A DNA stretch of 64,000 nucleotides from Calycina herbarum (taxonomy: Eukaryota > Ascomycota > Leotiomycetes > Helotiales > Pezizellaceae). The translations under genes were made by a program, and so were the position numbers. The stretch covers positions 1 through 64,000 of the forward strand of contig LLEY01000053.1 of NCBI GenBank assembly GCA_001414485.1, given 5' to 3'. Numbering within the stretch: position 1 is the stretch's first letter; every line of letters starts with the position of its first letter. Below, piece after piece: positions 11,366 to 23,757 of the stretch. The notes beneath the pieces were generated by a model. That model was not told the DNA's origin. It saw only the letters and a program-made list of their open reading frames with translations, and did no database searches.

Positions 11366-14300
11366 ATGTCTTTCCTCGACAGTTTAGCTTCAAAGATCAA
11401 AGACAAGATCGAAGATGTCTTCGACGGAGATGATGAGCAGAAACCTCAACAGTCACAGGTACAGGAATCTCAAGCTCAGCAACAATCATTCCCTGGAGCA
11501 GGTACAGCACCCGACAATCGCTTCCACAGTTTTGCACCACCACGACATGGCAATGATGCTAAGTGGTTTGTTGATGGGTGCGGATATATGTGGGCAGTGA
11601 GTGTTGCTCTTGAGGAGGCGAGAGAAAGTATCTGGATTTTGGATTGGTGGTTGAGCCCAGGTATGCTGAATTCTTAAGGTAAGATTGGAGTGAGGGGAGC
11701 TGTTGCTGACCTTATTCCTAAACTTCAGAGCTGTATTTGAGAAGACCCCCTACTGCGAACGAACAATATCGAGTCGATAGAATGTTAATAGCTGCTGCTG
11801 AGAGAGGAGTCAAGGTCAATGTTATCGTCTACAAGGAAGTATCACAAATTCTCACTCGTGGGTTTTCCCCATATCTTTACCAGCTGATTTGGCAAAGCTT
11901 TTAACACATTGCAGTTGCCTCCGTACATACCAAGCATGCCCTCGAAGTCCATCCCAATATCCGAGTCTTCCGACACCCCGACCACGCACCCAGCACTCAA
12001 GAGCTCGGAGCCGATCTAGTAGAGGGTTTAAAGAACCTATCTTTCAAACCACTCGAATTAGCGAAGCTCCCTGAGAAACAACTCAAGTCGGTGTATGGTT
12101 CTAGCGACGATATTGTCTTATACTGGGCACACCACGAAAAGCTTTGTCTCATTGATGGACAAATTGCCTTCATGGGAGGATTGGATCTCTGCTTCGGCCG
12201 TTGGGACACAAACTCGCATCCTATTTCCGACGCTCACCCCACCGATATCAACAAGGCTTTGTTCCCAGGGCAAGACTTCAATAACGCGAGAGTCTACGAT
12301 TTCGCGGACGTGGAACATTGGGAGAACAATAAACTTGATAGAACACAGAGTTCACGAATGGGATGGTCGGATTTGAGCATGTGTTTGAGCGGTCCTGTTG
12401 TACAGGATTTGAGAGCACACTTTGTTCAAAGATGGAACTTTATTTTCAAGGAGAAATATAATGTTCCCGGCAAGGAATATGTTCCGTTGACATTGGGTGG
12501 TAATGGAATCACTGAGAGCTACTATAACGATGATGGTTTCAATTTGACTCCACTCAAAGAACAACAGAAGGGCCCTGAGTTTGATGCTCCACCTCGAGAG
12601 GATTATCAACAGGAGGCACCCGTAAGACATCATCATTTCAGTGCTTTCAGACAGCAGTTTTCTCAACATCAAGTTCAATCGCGAGACCAAGGACCATCAG
12701 GTGTTTCTGTGCAGTTAGTTAGAAGTTGTACAAAATGGAGTAACGGTGTACCACTGGAAGTAAGTCTTCGATCTCCCCTCGAGTTTCTTTGAATGCCAGC
12801 TGACAATTATGAAGCACTCCATTGCAAATGCTTACATCGATATCATTAAGCACAGTGAACATTTTGTTTACATAGAAAATCAATTCTTCATCACGGCTAC
12901 TGGCGATCACCAAGGGGCTGTCAAGAATCAAATTGGAGCTGCACTCGTAGAACGTTGTGTTCGTGCTTATCAAAGCGGCGAGCGATACAAAGTTATTGTT
13001 TTGATGCCTTCCGTTCCTGCTTTTGCTGGTGATCTGCAATCCGACGACAGTCTTGGAACTAGAGCAATTATGGAATATCAATACAACAGCATCTGCCGTG
13101 GAGGACATAGTATCATTGAAGGTTTGTACTTCAGTCACACGAATTCGATAACAGGAGCAAGCTAACATCGCGAACAGAGATTCAAAAAGCTGGTGTTCCT
13201 AATGCTGCAGAATACATCCGCTTTTATAATCTTCGAAACTACGATAGAATCAATGCCGGCAAGGCAATGTCAAATGTCGAACAGGCGAGCGGCATTAACT
13301 ACGAAGATGCGAGAAGAGAGCACGATGATTTGGTTGGTGCTGGATATGATGGACGAGGGGAGGGAACAGGTGCTCAATATGGACAACCAAATAGGGAGTA
13401 CGATCGTTATCAACAAGCCGCCTCTCAAGTCGAGGACACCCGATTTGATACTGTCAGTTCCTGTTACATGGATGGCGGACCATCAATCAAGGAGGTCCCT
13501 TGGTCTGGAAGTGAAGAAGCTGAGTTGGATGCTTTCGTTAGCGAAGGTAACACCCCCTTTCCCCTTTTTGATTTCACTTTTCTCGTTTACTGACAAACCA
13601 ATAGAATTATACATCCACTCCAAAGTCCTGATTGCCGACGACCGCATCGTTATTTGCGGTAGCGCAAACCTCAACGATCGCTCCCAACTCGGAAACCACG
13701 ACTCCGAAATCGCAGTCGTAATCGAAGACTCCACGCCCGTCGAGTCCCGCATGAACGGCTCCCCATACAGAGCCTCCGCCTACGCAGCTTCCCTCCGTCG
13801 TCAACTTTTCCGAAAACATCTTGGTCTCCTCCCCCACCAAGAGTGCGACCGTCCAGACGCAAACTTCACACCCATAAACAAAGATCCAAACATTTATGAC
13901 TGTAGGTAATGGGGACACCTTTCTCCCACTTTCTTTCTCTTGAATCACTCCTTAGTCACTCTTGAATTATTCCTGAACCCTAGCATTTCCTTGTGCTGTA
14001 TCCTGAGACATTTTTTGAGAGGCAAATACTGACTCCTCTATCACCTAGGGGAATCCCCCGCCGACCTCCTCGTCCGCGATCCCTTGAGCGAAGAATTTGA
14101 ACAACTATGGAACGAAACCGCAGCCGTCAATACAAGAATCTTTTCTCAAGCATTCCATCCCGTGCCTAACGATTTGGTCACCAATTGGGAAGAATATGGT
14201 TCTTTCTTTGCAGACCTGTTTATCAAGCCCACGGGTAAGGATAGCGAGGATAAAGATTTGCCGGCTAGGTATACTTACGGCCATGTTGTGAAAGAGGAGT

Positions 14301-14446
14301 TTTCTGGTGGTGTGCGGGAGTTGAAGGATTTGTTGGATGGAGTTCGGGGAACGCTTGTTGAGATGCCACTTAAGTTTATGGAGAAAGTGGATTTCGCCAT
14401 TGAGGGTTTGAGCTTCAATGCTTTTACTAATGAGGTTTATACTTGA
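11366..14446 (+). CDS. Phospholipase D, PLD1/2-type short form
   Basis: Seven exons (11366-11660, 11729-11857, 11915-12759, 12815-13121, 13178-13546, 13605-13901, 14049-14446) give 879 residues, all junctions in phase. Two HKD motifs are intact: HEKLCLID (about residues 215-222) and HSKVLIAD (about 653-660), with GGLDLCFGRWD and GSANLNDRS just after each. No PX or PH domain precedes them; the N-terminus is a short amphipathic segment (FLDSLASKIKDKIEDVFDGDD) and a Gln-rich linker. The enzyme hydrolyses phosphatidylcholine to phosphatidic acid and choline on membranes. A stretch of about 80 residues before HKD2 (EDARREHDDLVG...GQPNREYDRY) is low-complexity and probably disordered. The C-terminus ends in a plain helical tail. 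The start at 11366 is the first good ATG giving MSFLDSL. Confidence 0.95.
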
Positions 14447-14713
14447 TCTCTCGGGGGTGGAGAGTATGACTCTATGTTGGTGGGGATCAGGATATGGGGG
14501 TTGGTTGGAATTTGGGATATGCTATCTGGATATTTTCACGGGCGTATGGATGGAGGTACCTGGTACTTTTACCAATACCTGAACTGCAAATCACAACTCA
14601 TTTTGAAAGGCACGATCCACTAAAAGCCAATTCTCTCTGCTCGGTTGCTACTCCCTTGATCCCTTTTTACGTTTGGCTTATCCTATTATGACCCAAACCT
14701 AGTCTTGCTTGGT
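14447..14713. other. Convergent 3' spacer
   Basis: Shared 3' region of the PLD gene and the minus-strand P450. Nothing recognised. Confidence 0.4.
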
Positions 14714-16727
14714 TTACTTGACTGCTTTGACCCGACACCCATCTGTACTCGTAAGTACCAAAGTGACATCTTGCTTTTCGGTTCCCACCAAGACATGTTT
14801 TTCTATTTCAAAACTCCTAAACTTCTGCAAAATACGGGTAACCACAAATCCAGCCTCTAGCAACGCAAAATCCTCTACGAGTCACTGTTAGCTAAGTTTA
14901 GAAGAACGGTTCAATTAGCACTTACGACCCAAGTACACCCTTGGACCTCCGTTAAATGGCAGGTATCCCCAACCAATGTTTCGAAGATCGACTGAATTAT
15001 TTGTATCCTCGGAATCCCAACGCTCTGGCCTACAGAATTTCGGAGTCAGTATACTTCTTCGAAAATATTTGAGGAGTAGAATGAGAGAGAGTTTTTAGGG
15101 TTACTATGACAGAATGACGAATATCTCATCTCGACCCAAAGAAAAATTTGAAGTAGGGTACTCACCGGAAGATCTCGGCATCCTCTCCATACAGCTCTTT
15201 TGATCGATGCATTACGTAGGCAGTGTAACCCACATTCTCACCTTTCCTCACCATGATGGGCTTGGAACGATCAGGGCCTCCGCCGGTGGGAAGTGTGGTG
15301 TTCTTAAGCGAGGTCCGACAATTCAGTGGCACTGGGGGGTATAATCGCAAAACTAACTACTTGTCAGCTGATTTGAGAAAATGACATATATGGGTACGTA
15401 TGTACCTTCTTTCAAAACCAAGCTCAAATACTTCATTTTCTTGAGGGAGTTTCTGTCTGGCGGTCTTGAATCGTTCCCCAAACCCGCCACTGAGTTTATT
15501 TCCTCTCGAAGTTTCGCCAAGGTATGGGGATGCTGTGCTAATAGACGACTACTCAACGTCAGTTAAGACAACTAAGCTAAGACCAACGTATGTTACAACT
15601 TACAAGGTCCAAGATAAACAACTTGCCGTGGTATCCCTACCGGCTAGGAGTATGTTTAAAAGCTGATCACGCAAGACCTTGGGGTCACGGTTCTCTTGAA
15701 CAAGAGTGTCTAGAAAGCTGTGCACTTCTTTTTCTTCGGTTTTTGGCGTTGAAAGTGCTGCATGTACCGCCTCGTCAACGAAATTATGTACGATTGAGCA
15801 GTTTTTCCGGAATTCCTTGCCGCCGACCAACCAGTACAAACCTCCCAAGCGTCCACGACGGAAAAGAAAATCTTGGGATACCTTAAAGGCCTCTGAAAAT
15901 CGAGTCTCTCTCGAGTCCTTGGTATCTTGCAACGAGTTCATCGACTTTCCAAAGAGGAGAAAGGTAGTGGTGTCGAAAGTAAACCGGAAGAATAGAGGTT
16001 GAAGATCAATAAACTCGCCGGTGGGAATACAGTTCACCAAATGCTCGGTGTGCTTTTCTACCTGCGTAAATATATTCGCCCGATTGAGTGAAAATAGCGG
16101 TCGTAGCATATCGCGAGAATGTTTCCATGGAGCGGAATCCTGTGTAAATATTCCATCCCCTAGAAGGGGAGCGAAAGTTGGTTTGCGTGTACCCAGGCTA
16201 TATGCTGCCAGAAACTGTCAGTCGAAAAATAGCACTCCAGCTGAGAAGCTTGTCTGGAAATTAAGTTTGAAGAATCTTACATGAGAAATCAGAAGATAAC
16301 ATAACCTCGAGGTTCTCGGGCTCAACAGTGTTGATACTCTTGTCTCCTAGTACTTTCTGCTCAAATGTTGCTCCAACACCATCAAATATTTCCTGAAACC
16401 AGGGTAATGTTCGTTTCTCTTCAAAACTGCGGAAAGCTTCGAAGAGCCTGTCAAATGCGAGAGGCAATCTGTAAGGAAGCCGAGGGGGAGGGGCACAACC
16501 ATGAGCTTTCTCAAAATGACTCTCAGCCTTTTATATTATATTAGCCTCAACTCAAATTTGCCAAAGACAATTCAACTGACCCTTTTCGTGATTATTCGTT
16601 TCACAAAACTGTATAGTATAAAGAGTCCCACAACACTGACAAGACCGGTGGTGGAAAATAGTCCACCTGGAGACCCTCTAAAGAGCAGTCCCTTCTCATC
16701 TCGATTTGGATTCATTAACAATGACAT
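14714..16727 (-). CDS. CYP52-like cytochrome P450 lacking the heme-ligand cysteine (probably inactive)
   Basis: Seven exons from the ATG at 16727 (16727-16581, 16527-16281, 16204-15604, 15548-15406, 15352-15166, 15029-14926, 14874-14714) give 529 residues without any internal stop. An N-terminal membrane helix (LVSVVGLFILYSFV) is followed by HFEKAHGCAPPPRLPY, GDGIFTQDSAPWKHSR, the I-helix LLAGRDTTASCLSW, the ExxR helix KEVLRLYPPVP and FRPERWD. This order is typical of CYP52 n-alkane/fatty-acid omega-hydroxylases of the ER. The heme loop, however, reads PFNGGPRVYLGQDFALLEA: the invariant Cys is Tyr (codon TAC, plus strand 14933-14935, residue 474). A P450 without the thiolate ligand cannot do normal monooxygenation. 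All splice sites are otherwise standard, so this looks like a very recent loss, or a base error. Confidence 0.85.
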
Positions 16728-17401
16728 CGTCGTTTTTCGATACCAACAGAGTGTAGAAAGGGAAATTGCGACTCTTAAGTCTCCTGAATGCAGCTGAAGG
16801 CCTACTGGGGAGGGGAGGAAGGTTATTTTAGGTTACATGTGATAACGGTGAAAACAGGGTTGTGATAGACTAACACCACAACTTCGTTCCTTTCGCCCCC
16901 AACGATCACATGTTCTTTTGATAATTGAAGTCATTTTCTAACTTAGTAATTCGCAGGCGGAAAAGAGTAAGTTGTTGGGCTTAGATGTAGTCGGTATGAG
17001 GGTAGTTTGTTTTTGATTGCTTGTATTCAAAGGGAGTAGAGGTTGGAAGGGAGGTTTATGGATTGAGATCGGGGTGTCACTATATCATCATCCCTTTCGA
17101 GTTAGCATTGTCAGGAGTAACGTTGTTATTCACCCGAGGTGTGGTTACACAAGCAAATGCCCCAATGTCTCGCCCGGTGAACAGGATCTTCAATCAGCCA
17201 CCTTAAATTCTTGTTTTGCTCGCGCATTCCAATTTCCTCTCACAAATGCCCCATGCTCTGAACTAATAGTGCAGCGTTGTATGTGAGCAAGATACAACCC
17301 TCCTATTTCTCGAAACAAATGAGGTGCCCGATAATCCCTGTCGCTGTGCCCATAAAATTATCCAAGCCATTTGGTGGTGAGCTAGGGGTGACAATCAAAT
17401 C
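16728..17401. other. Divergent promoter spacer
   Basis: Between the minus-strand P450 and the plus-strand NB-ARC/TPR gene. Open frames at 17017-17286 lack any domain. No specific site recognised. Confidence 0.45.
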
Positions 17402-20400
17402 ATGGATCCCTTTTTCGGGATTGGTTCGCTGATTGAGATGAGTTTGCAGCTTGAAAAATGTTTGAATGATGCCTACGATGTTGCTGTGTCATTTGAGGAG
17501 GAGGTTGGGTCCGTACATACGAAATACAAGACCTTGAATCAGTGAACAAATCAATCGAACATCTATACAGAATGGAGACTGATAATATTGGCCGTCAACG
17601 CCTAGAGCTGCCTTTTCAGGATCTGGAGGTGTGGCAGAACACGATCAAAGTGTTGAACAACCGCACAGAAACCACCAAAGTTTTGCAAAAGGTGCTTAAT
17701 GTTGTGATTGGAAAGAATGGCATCAAAGTGAGCGGATGGCGAGACCGGATCAAAAAACATCTGAGGAAGCAGGCAAAAGATGGCGAGCTCAACCAGATAC
17801 GAGTTAGACTCTCAACTCACCGGGGAAGCCCGAACGTCTCATTAACAATACTCAATTTGTAGGTCTCACCGTCTCAAATTCCCTTTAAGAAAGTACAAAA
17901 ATAACACAGCCACAGAATATACGCACAGAGAGGCTCCCAAGACTCGCAAAAGTTTGGGTTTCAACTCCACAAACAAATTGCTGCACTTCAGCACGCGATC
18001 CCATCCATTGAATCAGACCAGGTAGGTTCACAATCTAACCACCAAGTAACCATAGTAATGAATATAGTTGTATGATTCTCTTCACTCAGCTACAGCCGTT
18101 GCATCCACACTTCGCCTCAATAAACACTTCGATACGCCGAAAGCTGTGTCCAGTATTTACACCGGCAGAAAACATCATCTCGAAGATCTGAAGAAAGCCT
18201 TCAATTTATCACAATGTTCTCTTGATATATCACGACAGAAACGTTTCGTGGTATGCGGTCTTGGTGGTTCCGGAAAGACTCAGTTCTGCTGCAAATTCGC
18301 ATCAGATAATAAACAAAGGTAGGTCTCAAGCTCCGACAAGGAATCATATAACTCGAAAACCAGTCAGATTTTGGGGTGTGTTTACAGTAGATGCGAATTC
18401 ACCTGGAAATGCACAGCAAAGCTTTGTATCTATCGCTAAAGTATGCGGTACAAATCCAAATGAGCGTGCCGCTAAAAGCTTGCTGTCAAGCAGTGATCGC
18501 CCCTGGCTGTTGATTATCGACAATGTAGACAATACCAATTTAGATCTGGAGAGATACTTTCCTGATAGCGAGAATGGCTTAACGCTTATAACCACCAAGA
18601 ATCCCTCTTTTACGATGCATGGGACGATAGGTCAGAAATCGTATCATTTCGACTGTCTGGATGAAGACGAAGCTAATCAGCTGCTTCTGAAGGCCGCCGA
18701 TAACCCCGAACCTTGGACTCCCAAGGTAATGCAATTGGCTCTGATAATAACCCAAAAGCTGGGTGCGTTACCTCTGGCCCTCATTCATGCAGGCAATGCA
18801 ATCAAGGCAAAATATTGCGGTTTAAACGATTATGTTGGATATTACGAAAGGAGTTGGCAATTGATCCGCCGCAACCAGCATCTCGATGATCAAGAGGATG
18901 ATGACGCAGAGTATATGAAGGTTTATGCGAGCTACGAGATTGTATATCGAGGCCTGGAGTCGATGAACTCGCAGAGATACAGAGATGCTGTTCAGATACT
19001 CAAACTCTTTTCTTTCCTCCACCACGAGCATATTCCTTTCGATTTTTTGGTAGCCGCTATCAAACATCCAAGAATGCTTCAAGATACCAAATCCGAAAGG
19101 GAATCACACGATGATGAAGACAAGACACCGTCTAGTATTGCATCGACACTCAGTTTTGTCCTCGGAAAGATTCGAGGTCTTCTGGAATCGCTTGCGATGA
19201 AACACTTCCAAAACCAAAATCCCATTTTCCTGCCAACATTCCTTCGAGATGCCGAGTTCTCCTCTCCTTCCAATGATTCTGTTATTCGACTACGCGAAGG
19301 TCTTCACATTCTTTCCTAGTTGTCGCTGATCACTCATTATGAAGGCTCCGACAGTTATTCAATGCACCCTTTGGTTCATACCTGGGTTCGAGAAAGACCG
19401 CAAATGAAAACCCGAAACCAAGCTGTCTGGTGCGAGGTAGCGCTACACACTCTGTCGCGGTGCATTCTAGTTCCCCCAATAAACGCATCGGTTGATTCAT
19501 ATAAAGATCTCACAAGAAAACTTCTGCCTCACATCATCTCGGTCCGGAAACTGCAGGATAAAATCGAACAAGAATTTGAGAGCAACCGAAATAGGCGAAT
19601 CCGGCCCTGGCCAGTTTTGAAGTCACAAATCAGTCCTTGGAGAGCCTTATTTCTTATTAAAAGCGCCATTGTATATAATGAGTGTGATGACTTTCTTGAA
19701 GCTGAGAATTGCTTGAGAATTGCGCTGGACTTCTATGGGAAATTTTTGGGGCCAGAAAACCCACGGACAGAACGAATTTTACTCGTGCTATCTGGTTCTT
19801 TGTGGCACCAATGCCGGATCCACGATGCCGCAGATTTGCTTGAAAATACATTTAACAGAAAGCTCAAATTATTGGGACCAGATCACCCACGTACTCTCAC
19901 GCTTATGGCAAGACTAGGTGAAGTTCGCCGACATCAAGGTCGACTATCGGAATCAATTGATCTTCTTACCAAGGCTGTGGAAGGAATGAAAACTCAGCTC
20001 CCAGAGACGGATCCCACATTATATCAAGCAATGAATTATCTTGGAATAACATTACGATCGTGCTACCATTTCGAGGATGCTCGAGAGTACCAAGAGAAGG
20101 CTGTTGCAGGTTTGAAAATGTATCTTGGGGAAAGGGACATAAGAACTCTCATTTCAATGGGGGACTTGGCCATTACATATAAAGAGCTCAGCCAAGCCAC
20201 AAGGGATTCCAGCCAACGAAGAAAATACCTTGATACCGCATATAGAGACGCGGTATTCGCTTTCGAGCAGCTCGCGGAGCAGCTTGGTAACAAACATCCT
20301 CAGACTTGGATAGCACAGGGTGCAGTGAGCCGAATAAAAGCAGGTATGGGTAGGATTAACGAAGCGGAGGAGACCTTTAGATCTGTCTTGCAGGTCGCCG

Positions 20401-20900
20401 CTCGTCATCTTGGGGACGACCACTTGGGGGTGTTGATCCACAAACATCATCACTCTCGAATACTAATCCAACAACAACGATATTACGAAGCAGAAACCTT
20501 GTTGCTTGAGATTTCCGACCGGGACAAGTATAGAACGACAACTGGCATGGAGGATAGCTTGGATAGATGGGATGCATTATGGAGTCTTATAGAATGCTAT
20601 CAAAAGCTCGGGGAATTTGAGAGAAGTGTCGAGACATGCGATCAGCTGTTGGGGGCGATGAGAGCGGTTCAGCCTGCAATGGATCCTTCAAAGCAGACAC
20701 AAATCAGCAGCACATTTTTCAAAAGGGTAGAAATGAAAAAAGAAGAGCTGGCAACCACGCAAAAGTCTACGGCACCAAAAGATGACACGTCAAATTTTGA
20801 AGGCGCGCAGCCGGTCGAGTTGTTATTCCCTACTCTCTCGGATACCGAAATTGCCACACCTTCTATGATTGGAAATTTGAGGCAACGCGAGACTTGGTGA
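17402..20900 (+). pseudogene. NB-ARC/TPR (STAND, NLR-like) gene with a frameshift and a nonsense codon
   Basis: The ATG at 17402 opens MDPFFGIGSLIEMSLQLEK, a fungal STAND N-terminal domain. Four exons can be read: 17402-17858, 17916-18021, 18068-18318 and 18368-20900. NB-ARC motifs are clear: P-loop VCGLGGSGKTQF, Walker B RPWLLIIDNVDN, GLPL-type LGALPLALIHAG, then HPLVHTWVRER. From about 19690 there is a TPR array (repeated LGPENPRT, LGPDHPRT, LGERDIRT spaced by about 42 residues). Two lesions: a single-base shift near 17512-17522 (before EIQDLESVNKSI, which lies in another frame), and a TAG at 19317-19319 in HILS-stop-LSLITHYEG, where CAG would continue the frame. Everything else stays open for more than 2.5 kb, so inactivation must be recent. 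Such proteins are oligomerising immune-type switches in nonself recognition. Confidence 0.85.
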
Positions 20901-21151
20901 ACATCTTGGGTCTAGGAGACATTTAAAACTTTCAACACTCAGAGATATGATAGAGAATGAATCATGTATATATCTCATTACCCCAATGATTGTGGTCTTG
21001 CAAAGGCAGAGAGAGGATAGAAGAAAGTAGTAGAAGAGCCAAGCTTCCTCACCCCCACTCGTGTGGATGCGAGGAATCGCACAATGTGGTTTTGAATTTT
21101 TATTTATAACCCGGTGTGCTCAAAATAGAATGCGAAGTCGCGCCTTGAACT
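20901..21151. other. Convergent 3' spacer
   Basis: 3' regions of the NB-ARC/TPR gene and the minus-strand P450; nothing recognised. Confidence 0.4.
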
Positions 21152-22849
21152 TCAAATAGCTGTTGGTATAACCCGTACCCCCTTCGAAGCCAATTGCGGC
21201 ATGGCAACGTGATAATCATGTTCAAATGCAACATCACTCTCATCCGTTTTCCATAGCGCCATCTCAAAACTTCTGACCAAAGCAGCTGTGACGAGATAAA
21301 GCTCTGCCCGTGCCAGCTCAATACCTAGGCATTTCCTTCCTCCTTTACCAAATGCAAATTGAAATTTCCGGACCTCCCGTCCCTCGTCACCAAGCCATCT
21401 GTCGGGATCGAAGACAAGAGGTTTGGGGAAAATACTTGGTGATGTGTGGGCGCTGAGTGTCGTTATGCTTATTGGGGTGCCAGAGGGTATGAGGTATGAT
21501 TGTTGAGTTCCTGACTTGGTTGCATGAACAGATGGAGTGTATGTGAGAGGTTGGTATGCGATTCTTGCTGCTCGAGCCGTAACACCAAAAGACAAGCGAT
21601 TTCCTTCCTCAATAACTGCCGATAAATACGGGAGCTGCTCGAGTTGACTCCAGGTAGCGGTTCTTGGAACGGTATTGATTTCGGTGCGAAGCTTACTCAT
21701 TATCGATGGATTTGCTGAAAGGTGGTAAAATATTATGTTGAGCGATTTTGCCGGTGACTCGGTACCGGCGAGAACGAGAAGAGTTCCTTCTTGTTCAAGC
21801 CGTAGTAAAGATTTTTCTGACAGGGGCAACATGGGATTGTCTAGCACAGAATCATAAACTGACTCCTGGCCTGTGGGGCCAAGGGCTTTTTCATTGTCGG
21901 CCGCTGAAGTTTTGCCATTCATGATTCTGATCAGTTCAGTACGAACTCTCTGTTTTGTTTTGGTTAGCTACGATAGACAGCTTGACACTATCGTTGTCTA
22001 GTACTAACAGCAGATAATTCTAGCATATCAATCAAGCCGGGCGGCATAATTGGTTTGCTAATCGATAATGGGAGAGACTCAAGAAAGTCGGGAATCCAGG
22101 GGAAGTGCTTATTGATGTTGATGCCCATCAATAGCGCGTTGCTATTTTGACGCTGCTTAACAGCAAGATCTATATCTGCTAGAAGGTCCGTTTTATGCGC
22201 AAACAAGAAGTTCGTGACGACGCTATTTCAATCAGCTTCCTCCGAAAAAAAACAAGCAAAGATATCTTACTCGTTAGAAAATGCAAAGAATGAGTCAGAT
22301 AGATTGACTGGTGTGCTTGTAGCCGCATGCTTTTCTATCAAGTCGCATAATTGGCTGACCTTCTCAACAATCAGAGGTTCCAGGTATGATACATTCCGCT
22401 TGCTGAAAAATGGTGTGAGTGCATCGCGACGTTTTTTATGAAGATCAAATTTTGCTGTCGTGCCCACGCCACCAGGGACACGTAAAGTTTTCAACTGATA
22501 ATCATATTTGTCCCTTCGTGATGTGGATGCATACACCGCATCGAGAAAGCCAACATCATTGACATGGAGTTCATCCGGAGTAATACGGATAATAGGACCT
22601 GAATAATTTAGCTTGGGTGAATTTCTTGGACTGTTCAAATGGGTTCTTATCAAATTGCGCATGCAATTTTTGAATCTTGAAAACATATTTGCCTCCTTTG
22701 ATAACATCAAAATAAAATTCGTACCACCAGGTAAACGCTGCAAGCTTTGGACCCGGAATGTGGGAGAGGGGATGGAAATAGAGCCTGTGGATGCCTTTGA
22801 AAATTGCGAAAAGAAGAGCAAACACCCCAATCAGGTGCGGAATACCCAT
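21152..22849 (-). CDS. Cytochrome P450 (trichodiene-oxygenase-like group) with a mutated splice donor
   Basis: Exons 22849-22651, 22598-22271, 22222-22009 and 21949-21152 give 512 residues. Motifs are complete: N-terminal helix (LIGVFALLFAIFKGI), YFHPLSHIPGPK, GPIIRITPDELHVND, I-helix VLAGTESPA, ExxR as EEGNRLSFGV, and heme loop FAFGKGGRKCLGIELARAE with its cysteine. The group includes trichodiene oxygenase and many secondary-metabolism P450s; substrate unknown, ER-bound. Intron 1 (22650-22599, 52 nt) begins ATAAGA instead of GTAAGA: its acceptor TTATTCAG and branch-like GCTAAAT are fine, and only this excision rebuilds HAQFG-PIIRITP. Retention shifts frame and stops within 30 codons. Introns 2 and 3 are normal. 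Expression of full protein therefore depends on a rare AT-AG splice, so the gene may be dead. Confidence 0.8.
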
Positions 22850-23757
22850 TGTGAGGAAGTGAAAGATTGTTTGGACGAAGATTTGACCATGTAACAATTA
22901 GGGGGATGATTGTTGATTTCTTTTCACGACGTGCCACTTGCAGTGGGGGTAGTGTTAGTGTTGTTGGCTAGTGGGTTATGTATGCAGTTGGCTTCCAGGT
23001 TCAGCGTGTGTAAGCGTCGGATTTAGGGAAGCTGACTGGTGGCATTTCAGGAACGCAGAGAGCTGTGAAGGTCGACGATTATCCTTATCCGAGCAAGCCC
23101 TGATAAGAATGAGAATCTCATGCATCAAAGTATCTTAATTTATAAGCACTTTCTCCTGATTCAATACATAGAAATACGTGTTTGCTCGGTACAGCATCCA
23201 CTAGTGGGTGTAGCAATTCGTGTCAGGCAGTGAAAACATTGTTCAAGATCATCTCAGAGAAACACCGATTATTTCAAACTACTTCATACAAGATGGATAT
23301 TATGTGAGTTGGTCTCGAAAAAATTAATATATAAATGTCACGTAAAAGTGGACCCCTCGGCTACGCTGTCAGGGGTGCCTTTTCACGTATATATCAGGGG
23401 CCATGGCCCCCCTCCCCCCCAAATTCAAGCTCTTCAGAGCGTTTTCCACACCCGATTTTGTACGTGACAATAAACTTCGCTGTTCTTCTTTCGTGCAATA
23501 GGAAAGCAAATACCGATACTCGCTATATATGAGATCTTACCTACAAGCGCGGGAAAACCATATTGTGATAAGATATAGAAGGTGGAAGATTTTCCGGAAA
23601 TTGGACGAGTTGAATCCTTTTTCTTTAAGCACTGGCATCTCTTTGAGGGATGAGCTGGGGTAGTTTTGTTTTGGAGAAGAATGCATTCAAGTGATGTCCA
23701 CACAATTTCCAGCAAGCGCTATGATCCTTCGCCCATTTTGTGAAGATAACTCAGTTT
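22850..23757. other. Intergenic spacer with small inverted repeats
   Basis: Promoter of the P450 followed by sequence without convincing genes. It carries an imperfect hairpin and a palindrome near 23340-23410 (annotated separately). The minus frame at 23434-23715 has no recognisable domain. Confidence 0.45.
23340..23410. repeat. Imperfect inverted repeat and 14-bp palindrome
   Basis: Arms 23340-23357 and 23371-23388 match at 14 of 18 positions around a 13-nt loop, so the strand can fold into a stem-loop. Immediately downstream, 23397-23410 is the perfect palindrome GGGGCCATGGCCCC, followed by a C-run. It could be a miniature transposon end or a transcript hairpin; not identified. Confidence 0.5.

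Noticed and set aside
17512..17545. Frameshift in the NB-ARC gene considered as an intron
   Set aside because: No donor/acceptor pair of workable length gives the right phase; candidates either stop at once or are under 45 nt.
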